From NCBI GenBank assembly GCA_033239525.1, contig BSYO01000008.1, positions 14,616,830 through 14,680,829 of the forward strand: a stretch of 64,000 nucleotides of DNA. Reading direction: 5' to 3'. The notes under the pieces were generated by a model. The model did no database searches. It was given only the letters and a program-made list of their open reading frames with translations, and was not told the DNA's origin. The translations under genes were made by a program, and so were the position numbers. Origin of the DNA: Nepenthes gracilis (lineage: Eukaryota; Streptophyta; Magnoliopsida; Caryophyllales; Nepenthaceae). Below, in pieces: positions 1-9,654 of the stretch. The first letter of the stretch is position 1. Each line of letters begins with the position of its first letter.

Positions 1-606
1 CGGGCATTAAACCACTGAACTGTAGCGCTTGAGCGTTGCTTGGGCATCCCTCAAGCGGGCACAATCTACCAACGATGATTTGGGCGATCCTCAGGCATGG
101 ACCCCACAGCATTTGCCGCTCAAAGACCAATCAAGCTTTCCTTATGAGCCGAGTCATCTGATCTAATTTTGACTTTTCAACTTCATTTTCAATATCCTTT
201 GACCTTAATTTAAATATATTAATTTAATTAATTAAAATTATCATAAATGTTTAAACTCGAGGCTTACAACCACCCTTTTTATGAGTGCATCACCTCAAAG
301 CCACTCACTTTATTGAGCGAACCCATCGAAATCTAGTTCTCCATCAAATACTCAATTTCCATACACACTTGCATTTACGCATTCATTCTCCCCCTCCTAT
401 CTTGCTCTTCGTCATAAAAAGATTACTGATTTGAGTATCGAAGAATATACCGTAAAGTAAGTCCCATATTTCTCTTACTCTTGTTTGTCTGTTGTAATAT
501 ATAGGATCCAAATTTAAAGCAGTGAATACTAGACCCGTACCAAATTGGACTCTTAAGTTAGATAACTTTCTAATTCATTTAATAATTCAAATTTAGAGAT
601 ACAACA
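1..606 (+). repeat. 3' part of a Tat-like Ty3/gypsy LTR (element A), cut by the window edge
   Basis: The stretch from about 410 to 606 follows the last 200 bases of the LTRs of element B (about 7770-7967): a run near AAAAAGAT, then GAGTCCCATAT-type sequence, GGATCCA, a degenerate middle and a final GAGATACA. No primer-binding site follows, so this would be a 3' or solo LTR on the plus strand. Its left end lies outside the window. By eye it is clearly diverged from B, so it is a related but separate insertion. The first 250 bases are less certain. Confidence 0.5.
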
Positions 607-1447
607 TACGCTAATAAAAAGATTATAAGAAGCACTTCACAACCATGAATTTTTTTTTCAAAAACCTTTGTGTAATAAAACATATCTCACCAAAATTTTA
701 AACTTTTAAACTACAGTTCCATATTTCTCTCACATTAAAGAGTGATGAAACCATATTTTCTAGGATTAATATATCCCATAGGGATTTCAAATCTGTAAAT
801 TTTTATGGCATAGTAAGAGGTGTACGAAAACTGCCATCAACGAGGCATAAAGCATAAAAATTTAAAAAATATGTCAAAAAACAATCAAAAATTGCTTTGA
901 TACCACCGAAAGAAAAAATTGCAAGGTATGCCAAAATCAAAAAATATTGGCAAAAAATATATATACTCAAAAATATGCAAAAAAACTTAGGATCTTAGTT
1001 AGATTAATGACTTTATTTTTGAAAAAGCATAACTCTTACTCGAAATATAATCATATATAAAAATACTCACTTCCACACCCAAGTGTCAAGGATTTAAAAA
1101 AAAATTCCATCAATATTTTTTCTCCCTATATTTTCATCATTTTGATTTTTCTTTTCTTCTCTTTCTACTACTTCTGCCGCTCAAAATGATAAAAATCTTC
1201 CTATATATGGAATAAAAACATAAGAAGATGTGAAACTAGTTATTAGAAAATAACTTCTCAACAACCCACATGGTGATTATCCGAGTTCTACTTTTTGACT
1301 AACAATCGAGTCAGATCGATTCATTATGGTCGCTCACCCAATCCACTTAGTTCAACTTATATATGCTTTCAAAAACAAAGTAATGTATAAATAGTGATAT
1401 ATCTCTTAACAGATATAAGACTAATTTTTAATTACATAATTGTACAA
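607..1447. other. AT-rich spacer without recognisable genes
   Basis: Rich in A and T runs. I see no long open frame, RNA gene or transposon terminus. It separates the LTR remnant from the Harbinger element. Confidence 0.6.
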
Positions 1448-1450
1448 TTA

Positions 1451-1474
1451 CGGTACGTTTGGTTGTTGGAATAG
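1451..1474 (+). repeat. Left terminal inverted repeat of the Harbinger element
   Basis: Begins CGGTACGTTTGGTT and continues to GGAATAGA. It is preceded by the TTA target duplication. A second copy of the GTTTGGTTGTTGGAATAGAA motif occurs at about 1569, so the terminal motif is duplicated subterminally. Confidence 0.88.
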
Positions 1475-1673
1475 AATTAGGTGAGAATAGAATAGTTATT
1501 CCAGGAAATAAAATAGTTATTTCAGGGAATAGAAAAGGATGTGAATAGAGTTGGAATTGTTATTCTTATGTTTGGTTGTTGGAATAGAATAAGGTGAGAA
1601 TTAATATTTCATTGTTTGGTTTATAGAATAGTATGAGGAATAAGGTAAAAATTTATAAAAATGACTCTTTTAC

Positions 1674-1675
<2 letters not shown>

Positions 1676-1713
<38 letters not shown>
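1676..1713. repeat. (TA)n microsatellite
   Basis: About 18 uninterrupted TA units inside the left subterminal zone of the Harbinger element. A shorter run lies near 1975-1994. Confidence 0.95.
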
Positions 1714-1717
<4 letters not shown>

Positions 1718-2386
1718 TTAAATTATTATTTAGTGTAATAGTTATTTTTATCATATAAAATGTATATTTAATAAATATTTAAATAATTATACATACAAAA
1801 TATAATTATATATTACATAATATATTTTTTAAATAATTATATATTTTACGATTATAGATATTTTTAGCATATATCGTATAAGATACATGTATATAATATA
1901 TTTATGCGTATAAAATATTAAATAAATCAAACAAAAAATATATATACATATATATGTATATATAATTACGTACATATATATATATATATATATATTAACA
2001 ATATTTCTACGATATTTTTACAACATTTTTACACGTAAATATGTATATTTACCTGAATATTTTAACATTATTGTAACAATCCTGTAATATATATATATAT
2101 TTACCTGAATATTTTAAGAATATTTCTACAATATTTCTGTAATATTTTTGTAGGATATGTTTATTTACCTAAATAAATCAATAACATTTTTGTAACACAA
2201 ATTCATCTACATATAATCATACAAAATTTAAAATCTGATATATAACAAAATTTGGAACAAATTTCAACACAAAATATACACACTGGAATACATTCTGAAA
2301 CACAACATGATACATACATTTCAAAAACAGATTGTTTGAACAAGTTTATCAAAATAGGTCAGTAGCATACTTAACCTCCACATGTT

Positions 2387-3492
2387 TTACAGTACAAATC
2401 GTCTGATAAAATCCAATCTCTCTCTCGGCGGAAGATTAAACAACCCCGTCATAAGTGTCAAATCACATATGCATCTCATATACACTGTAGTCCTTTCACT
2501 AATTGGTAAGTCAGGAATTTCAGACAATAGATCATATAACTGCATCGTCATTTGTTTCTGCGTGTTAGCTTGGAAGCTTTTACTCAATATTTGACCAACC
2601 ACTTTGAGATTTGTATTCATAGCATCGACTGCTTGAAGAATGCAATCAGATAGTGCTGTCACATCTGCACTAACCTTCCGTTTTTTTCCTTTGGATATCC
2701 TCGACGTAGTTGGAGTTCTCACATGCGGTGTACTTGGACAAGGAGAATCGTTAGTGCCGAACAAGTCTTTAGTCCCCATTTCTTGAGCATTATTCACGCT
2801 AAATTGCTCGATATCCTATTCATTAGTCTGAAGCTCCTCAAGGATGTCCTCGGCATCCTGTGCATCTGGTCCTGTGGCACGATCTTTGCCATAAATTATT
2901 GACAAATCATCAAAATATGGAAATACTTTCTTTATCCAAACAGCGGCGCTCTTGTGGCACTGTATTAATAACATACAAATCAATTTAAGTAGGAACAAAA
3001 TGGAAATACAATTTATAAAGAATAATAACTCGAATGTGTACGGAGCATTAAAAATGATAAGCATCACACTATCATACTTAACATAAATAGGCAAAATCCC
3101 CCAATTAAGTACAAAATAATTATTTAACAGAATAAATAGTTAAAACTTACCGATATATATGCATTCTATACATGTTCTGCAACAACCATTTTTCTTGCAT
3201 CGTCTCACCCAAATTCGGATGTGTTCGTACCCCTTATCATGTCATATACAACGCTCCAATCTTTTTTTAATGTCTTGATTCTGGATAAAATGTGGGGATT
3301 TGCCTTCAAACCCGAATTTGGCAGTTTCAATTGTAACATCCTCTCCAACTCGTGTAAATAACCCGATTTGAACCCAGTATCGGCATTATAAGTATCAATG
3401 TTATATAATTTTACCATACAAGTAACAAGAGCATCATCTTCATGAAGCTCCCATCTTCTTTTAGTTTCCTTATCAGCTTGTGATATACTTAA
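2387..3492 (-). pseudogene. Harbinger ORF1, Myb/SANT-like DNA-binding protein, broken
   Basis: In PIF/Harbinger elements this partner protein binds DNA and helps bring in the transposase. Read on the minus strand, the N-terminal trihelix-type Myb/SANT-like domain is clear: RRWELHEDDALVTCM, then LERMLQLKLP and SRIKTLKKDW, ending at VYDMIRGTNTS. An intron fits 3150-2960 with a GTAAG donor and a TACAG acceptor. The second exon gives FPYFDDLSIIYGKDRATG, the usual domain end, then an acidic stretch, a basic KGKKRK patch and a C-terminal helix-rich tail to the stop at 2387. Three in-frame stops interrupt it: two in DDARK-to-NAYIS at positions where the family has Trp, and one just after LQTNE. Apart from these the frame holds, so decay is by point mutation. 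There is no clear ATG at the 5' end; about 3492 is the limit of the open frame. Confidence 0.82.
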
Positions 3493-3653
3493 CTACGATA
3501 ATCTGTTCTAATTATAAATCAATAATCCAATAAGCAGATATCATAAAAGTAGACAACGACTCAAGCATATTCGACATTAATAATATAATTGATGACATGG
3601 ATCAACAAATACATAATTGGCATAACTCAAAACAAATATGTCAACCATATCAT

Positions 3654-5028
3654 TCAATTACATCTCCTCTTGCTGAACATAGCAATTGCCAAATTATCCC
3701 TAAATGAACTCCAACCATCAGTAGGATCTAGTTGTGTTATCATATTTGTATCTTCGTCTAACGAAGCCCCCTCATACATGCCATCATATTCATCCTCAAT
3801 AGGATCATAATCCATTTCATTTCTTATAAAATTATGCAACAGATAACAAGCAATGATAACTCGATTGTGTGTTCTGACAGGATAATATGATAGACTTCTA
3901 AGGATCCCCCACTGCATTTTCAGTAATCCAAAACACCTTTCGATAACATTACGAGCAGCGGCATGTTTCATATTAAAGAATTCGTCGGTCGTTCGTGGCT
4001 GATACCCTTGACGCCATTTATTTAAATGATATCTCTGACCCCTAAATGGTGCAAGAAATTCATTGCAATTGGTATGTCCCGCATCAACTAAGTAGTATGT
4101 ACCTATACAACAATTTAATATATTATTACGTAAAATAAGCTGACTGCAAAACGTTATGGTTGATTCAATGATCTAAGAACTTACCATTTGGAACTTTCAG
4201 TCCATGTCTTCTATGTATCGCATCTCGTAAAATTCTAGAATCTGCTGCAGATCCTTCCCAACCCGGGAGGACATATATAAATTGCATGTCATAGCTACAT
4301 ACTCTTAACACATTTGTAGCTATATCTCCCTTACGAGTTCGATATCTAGATTTGTCTGCAAATGGCACCCTTATTTTTATATGTGTTCCATCCAAAGCAC
4401 CTAAACAACCCTACAAATACACACTGAATTAGAATAAGTTATCTAATATATTTGCCACGTAGCTATAATAATAAATATATGAAATGATTACCATACCGGG
4501 AACCACTTCCATCGCTCAAATGCATGCAGTTCTCGAGATATGGGTTCCGACCGCCTAAATAAATGTGCTTGCACGTATCAGCTTGATTAATACCTTATTG
4601 AATATCTTACTTACCGTCTCAGACGACCTCTGAAAATTATGTGCAACTACCCTATTTTTTACATGATGCGCGAGAATGTGTAAGAACATTGCCACTTGCT
4701 CATCAACTAGCACGTGTTTTGATGGACGAAGTCCCCCAACATTTGTTAACATCTTACACAATTTCAAAAACGTGGGCTTACTCATTCGCAACATATTAAT
4801 ACAATTCACATCGTTTCCATATATGACTCGATTGATATATTTTCTTTTTTTATGGAAGTCAAGTTTGTAAGATCTCATGATTGTAGGTTTTGATTGCACA
4901 ATAACTAATGTTGCAATTAAGGCACATAACAATCAGGAAATAGAAACGGAAATTTCAATTCATAGCATTATAACGGCAGCTATCTTCTTTTTCTTCTCGT
5001 TGGCAGAACTGAAGTGTAATTGATCCAT
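3654..5028 (-). pseudogene. PIF/Harbinger DDE transposase, three exons, frameshifted
   Basis: This enzyme cuts and pastes the element. Exon 1 (from about 5028 to 4497) holds the N-terminal helix-turn-helix-type region, with LDFHKKRKYI, FLKLCKML and ending RWKWFP. Exon 2 (4410-4185) opens [11 protein letters not shown], carrying the first catalytic Asp, and contains the [15 protein letters not shown] motif. Exon 3 (4102-3654) has YYLVDAG with the second Asp, the FRGQRYHL segment and NVIERCFGLLK with the catalytic Glu. Introns of 86 bp (4496-4411) and 82 bp (4184-4103) have GT-AG ends and keep the frame. A one-base-type frameshift near 4565 separates LIRAS from HLFRRSEP. The likely native ATG is at 5028 (MDQLHFSSANEK), but two in-frame TGA codons at 4960-4962 and 4933-4935 lie between it and the conserved part. 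The DDE triad is present, but the gene is inactive as it stands. Confidence 0.9.
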
Positions 5029-5542
5029 ACACTGCAATAACAAATCACAATATATACAAACTAAGGAATATGTGGTAATAATATATGTGGCAGTATGAGT
5101 TTGAGCAACCATATATGTGTATGGGTATATATATATATATAAATATACATAGGTGCGTGTGTGTATGTGTATGTGTATTTGAGCAACCATAAATGTGCGC
5201 TGTGTGTTGTGTGTGAGGGGTGAGGGAGTACTAATGAGTTTGGGAATACACACTCTGCTTTCACACACTTTCATAGCACACACTTCCCCTGCACTCACAC
5301 CGCACTCAACACCCAGTACAAAGCACAACTCACACACTCCCACAGCACACACACGATTTCAAGGCAGACATCTCATTTGTACCTGACATATCAAGGCAAA
5401 CACAGTTTCAAAGCACTGATTCATACTCAATGCAACATTTTGGAATGTAAAACTCTATTTGGAAGTTCAAAATTCACTGAGCCCTCCACCAACCTTAGTT
5501 GTCATATGCAATATATATACAATTTCATAACACACAGCACAC

Positions 5543-6020
5543 AAACTCACGCACACTTTGCTTCTACCATACACCCACACACACGGACACCCAACTCACA
5601 CACAACACACACACTGCTCTCACACACAGCTCACACACACAAACTCACGCACACAAAGATTCTGCCACACACCCACACACACAGACTCCCAACTCACACA
5701 ACACACACACTGCTCTCACACACAGGCCACACACACAAACTCACGCACACTTTGCTTCTGCCACACACCCACACACACGGACACCCAACTCACACACAAC
5801 ACACACACACTGCTCTCACACACAGCACACACACACAAACTCACGCACGCATTGATTCAGCCACACACCCACCCACACAGACACCCAACTCACCCACAAC
5901 ACACACACTGCTCACACACAGCACACACACAAACTCACGCACACATTGCTTCTGTCACACACGCACGCACAGAGACACCCAATTCCACACACACCCAACT
6001 CCACACACAACACACACACT
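5543..6020. repeat. CA-rich minisatellite, about 97-bp units, inside a 1-kb CA/GT tract
   Basis: The motif AAACTCACGCACAC recurs at about 5543, 5641, 5737, 5837 and 5931, so unit spacing is 94-100 bp. Between recurrences runs CACACAC with interruptions such as GGACACCCAACTCAC and TGCTCTCACACACAG. Simpler CA/GT-rich sequence extends from about 5160 to 6180. It lies just 5' of the transposase gene, where the promoter should be, and reads as GT-rich in the gene's own orientation. Open frames across it are low-complexity and not real genes. Confidence 0.88.
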
Positions 6021-6629
6021 GCTGAGGCAGGCAGCACCCAGTCGCCCACACATACACCCACACACACACACCCACCCACACACACACACACCCAGTCGCC
6101 CACACATACACCCAGCACATACTCACCTCACACACACACACACCCAGTCCACACAAGCACATACTCCTCACAAAATTTTCATTCTGTAAAAACAGAATAA
6201 CGAAAAATTTGGGAATAACGAAAATCTGAACTGTGTGTGTTTGTAGCAGGCAAAATTTGGGGATAACAGAAATTTGGGGATAACGAGAAATTCTCAACAT
6301 TTTGAGAAAAATCGAACTGTCAAATGAAAAATTTTCTTACCTTCTAAACAATTTCAACCAGCCGAAGCTTGAAAGCAGTTGGAAGCAACGAACAGAGATT
6401 CGAGAGAGAGTAGCCAGCGACCGGTGGAAGCAGAAGGAGCTCGATCGACAGTAGTCAGCAACCTCTTCTAGAGATGCGAGAACGAAATTGCAGCGAGAGA
6501 GAGAAAACTGAGCGCGAGAGAGAGAATTGAGCGCGAGAGAGAAGCTCAATTGCGAAGGAAAAAAAAAGAGGAAGGAAAAGAGAAATCGCAGCAAGAGAGA
6601 GAGAGTGAGCGAGAGTGGCGCACGCCTGG

Positions 6630-6809
6630 AATTATTATTCCAGGCGCGGATGGAATTTAGATTCCCACCAAATTGGTGGGAATTATTATTCCCATAAAAT
6701 CGGGAATAACGATTCCCATGAATTATTATTCCAGGCGCGGATGGAATTTAGATTCCCACCAAATTGGTGGGAATTATTATTCCCATAAAATCGGGAATAA
6801 CGATTCCCA
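6630..6809. repeat. 91-bp tandem duplication in the right subterminal zone
   Basis: Two near-identical adjacent copies start at 6630 and 6721, each AATTATTATTCCAGGCGCGG onward. Each contains the small hairpin TTCCCACCA-AAT-TGGTGGGAA. Confidence 0.92.
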
Positions 6810-6831
6810 GGGAATCGTTATTCCCGATTTT
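6787..6831. repeat. Perfect 21-bp inverted repeat with 3-base loop
   Basis: The left arm 6787-6807 and right arm 6811-6831 are exact reverse complements around CAG at 6808-6810. The arms contain CGGGAATAACGATTCC. It lies 80 bp inside the right end of the Harbinger element. Confidence 0.93.
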
Positions 6832-6886
6832 AAAAGCAACCAAACAATGAAATTTCTATTCCCGCGGGAATAGAAATTCCATTCCT

Positions 6887-6910
6887 CTATTCCGCGAACC
6901 AAACGTGGCC
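6887..6910 (-). repeat. Right terminal inverted repeat of the Harbinger element
   Basis: On the minus strand it begins GGCCACGTTTGGTT and continues GCGGAATAGA, matching the left end. It is followed by TTA at 6911-6913. Confidence 0.88.
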
Positions 6911-6913
6911 TTA

Positions 6914-7234
6914 TAGTTTTTTCAATGCTTAGGATGTCCTTCACTTGTGAGAATTATATTATGCCAAATCTAAATTATTGACTACTAATATATCCTAGTA
7001 TGTTGTTTCTACCAGCTCAATTCCCCCCAAAAGGGACAAATTAAGTGAGTTCTTGAATTGGACATTCATTAAACCAAATTAAGAGCAAATTATGAGATCT
7101 AAAGAAAATAGTGAATTACAATGAAAATTATTGAAAAAATAATAATAATATGAAGCAGCAAAGAACTGTAAATTATCATATGCAAGCTAAAAGCAAATCT
7201 AACCATTTAGAATTTGACGTGATGAAACTAATCC
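6914..7234. other. Spacer between the Harbinger element and gypsy element B
   Basis: AT-rich, with no open frame or motif I can name. It ends in TGATA (7235-7239), the left target duplication of element B. Confidence 0.6.
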
Positions 7235-7239
7235 TGATA

Positions 7240-7967
7240 TGATGGGTATGGCCCAAGACAAATATCCCCAAAGCAAATCTGGATCAAGGCCCAAAACTTC
7301 AATGGCCCAGACAAAGAAGCAAAAACGCCAATCTAGTTAGTTGAATACTAACTCCTAATAGTATTAACTGAAAAGTTTAATCCAATCAGTCAGTTATCAA
7401 AAAATTAAATGATAATCACAAGCTAATTAATGACCCAATCCAGGAAAAAATCGAAATGGTCCCATCATTGATAGTCAGACGGTTTCCTCAGTAAATTGTG
7501 ACGAAAGTTATACACCAAAAGTAACGCCTCCCCGTGGCTATTTCAAAACAACCCTAGGCATGTACAGAAAATTCAAATGCTAACTGGTCGAATAAGAATT
7601 CAGGTCATAAATACATCTTCTCCCAAAAAAAAAGAAGGACAGGAAAGAAAGGAGAAAGAAGACACTCAATCATTAGAGTATACAAAAAGGAGTAAAGCCC
7701 TTCAAATTCACACTCATCCCATCCTCTTTCAATTCCCGCATCTATTTCTTTTTTATCTTTCCAACTGATTAAAAAGATCACCGACTTAAATAATAGGAGA
7801 TATACCAGAGAGCGAGTCCCATATACCTCTTACCTCTAGTTATTATATTATGGTACGTAGAATCCAGATTTGGAGTTACGAAGACCGAGCCTATCATCAT
7901 TTAGACATCCAAGTGAGAATTAACAGCTCCCTAATCTATTATTAATTTAAGTTCTCGAGATACATTA
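7240..7967 (+). repeat. 5' LTR of element B
   Basis: Starts TGATGGGTATGGCCCAAGAC and ends GAGATACATTA. The usual terminal TCA appears as TTA in both LTRs, so that change may predate insertion. Internally there is a purine-rich AAAGAAGGACAGGAAAG stretch and an AAAAAGATC motif shared with remnant A. Confidence 0.92.
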
Positions 7968-7986
7968 TTAGCGCTGTCTATGGGAA
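7968..7986 (+). promoter_or_regulatory. Primer-binding site of element B
   Basis: TTAGCGCTGTCTATGGGAA directly follows the LTR. It is a mutated form of the TTGGCGCCGTCYGTRGG site seen intact in element C. The TGGCGCCGT start fits a tRNA-Asp 3' end; the match beyond nine bases is weaker. Confidence 0.7.
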
Positions 7987-8539
7987 CATAATAAAACTAA
8001 TCATTCTCATCAACAATGAAAATTAGATCACATCCAGTATAACAAAGCAAGCATGGTTAACACCAGGGCCCAATTTGAATATCATTTCTCATGGCGATGA
8101 CTCGACAATGGGTAGTCATAAGGAAGTCCATCCACCAACAAATATAAACGTCTAGACATTGGTGACCTAGGTCAACTCCATCTCCAAGATACTTAAATCT
8201 CTTTGGAATAGGTTGGAGGGACACCCACTAGGGGATCCATCCCCTAATTCACAAGTCTCCACTTCTAAAAGGAAGAACCGGCAGAAAAAGCTTCCTTCTA
8301 AGGGGATAACCTCATAGCCCAGACTCTCAGAAGCTAGACAAGCTTTGATTGAAGGGATTCCAACTCGGCTTGAAAGTCGGCTAAATTTTGGAACCCAAGA
8401 GGAAAGCCCTAAACAACAAAATCTACGCTATCCTCGAGATGAAGGAATACCTTTAGCTTGAGATGAGGCTTCATATAGCAGTCTCCCGAGGAATACTCTG
8501 AGCCAGCAAGCCCCTCATGTATCTACTAATCACTCAGAA

Positions 8540-9480
8540 TTGCGGACATCCTCAATACGAAGAGGATTACATCTACCTCCCATGTGGAGGAAGGAATCAG
8601 AAAAACTAAACAACAACTGTTCTGAGGAAGCATGGATGGATATTTGGTCGATTTGGGAAAGTCTCCATTTACAAGGGAGAGCAAGGCGCATTGGCTCCCT
8701 TTCAAGTTCGAACTTTACTAGGGTTCCAGAGCCTAGACGACTCTGCCTTGTATCTTTGCTTCTTGTTAACCCTAAAAAGGGATGCTCAAATTTGGTTTTA
8801 CCGACAAGCATCAAATTCAATCAAATCTTTCCAGGATCAACTGATAAATTTCTATTGTAATCTGCCACCAACAGGATGGAGGAAAAACAACCATGGCACC
8901 TTATCCACATCTGGTAAGGTCTAAACAAAAGTTTGAAGTGCTTCTTAGTTCCATTTAATGCGGAGGCCCGAGGAATAACAAAATTTATTGACAATGTGAA
9001 GTTGAACTCCTTCATGGAGATTGTGTAATCAGGCAAATTCATGGTTTAACAAGAGCCTACACCCTTCCTTGAGGCAGTGTCCATCATACAAGCATACATT
9101 ACTACTGATGAGACCAACGAGGCAAAAAGGCCAGAGTGAACAGACTACCACCCAGGCTCAACTAGTGGAAAGAGGAATAAAAATAGTTCCTCCACCAAAG
9201 AGTCCAAAAAACAATGAAAGACAGATTCAGGTATCAAAAAGGAGCATAAACCATTGAACCTCATCCCTTTGAATGACAATTGAACCAATATTTTGATGCA
9301 GATTTGAAATAAAAATTTTCTAAAATGGTCAAAACCAGTAAAGAACCCGGCAGGAAGAGATCTATTGAAATATTGTTTCTACCATCAATCTTTGAGTCAC
9401 AGTACCGATATCTGTCACACTCTACAAAAAGAAATTGGGACCCTCATTTAAAGAGGATATCTTAATAAATATAAGAAAGA
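8540..9480 (+). pseudogene. gag of element B, decayed
   Basis: Gag builds the virus-like particle in the cytoplasm. The retrotransposon gag domain is read at about 8691-8900: LKRDAQIWFYRQASNSI and FQDQLINFY, where the family has a conserved aromatic W-F pair before the helix. The nucleic-acid-binding finger is at about 9364-9440: KYCFYHQSLSHSTDIC, spaced Cys-x2-His-x4/5-His-x3/4-Cys, followed by LQKEIGTLI as in Tat gags. The domain lies in short open pieces in more than one frame. No intact start was found. Confidence 0.75.
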
Positions 9481-9654
9481 TCCGAGACACACTCTGGTAA
9501 CACTAGCAATGATGGGATGAAACAACACAAGCAACCTTGTAATTGAATGACAGTTGGGATAGTAAATATGATATCAGCTAGGCTATCCAAATATAAAATT
9601 CCTGACCATCCCGATAGACTTTCCAATAGTAAGAAACAAAAGTTAGGAACAGGG

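Larger units (their letters stand above)
1451..6910 (-). mobile_element. PIF/Harbinger DNA transposon, complete ends, decayed genes
   Basis: The element is 5,460 bp and is flanked by a TTA target duplication (1448-1450 and 6911-6913), the hallmark of the PIF/Harbinger superfamily. The terminal inverted repeats share ACGTTTGGTT followed three bases later by GGAATAGA. Inside, on the minus strand, lie the two genes expected of an autonomous family member: a DDE transposase (5028 to 3654) and a Myb/SANT-like DNA-binding protein (about 3492 to 2387). Both carry disabling changes, so this copy should not move itself. Between the transposase start and the right end is about 1 kb of CA/GT-rich minisatellite, then a palindrome-rich subterminal zone. 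The left subterminal zone is AT-rich with a TA microsatellite. Confidence 0.92.

Noticed and set aside
4960..6300. Long His/Thr/Cys-rich open frames (for example 5377-6189 and 5558-6025)
   Set aside because: They arise from CA/GT repeats open in several frames on both strands. Only the short MDQLHFSS piece at 5028 was kept, as a possible transposase N-terminus.
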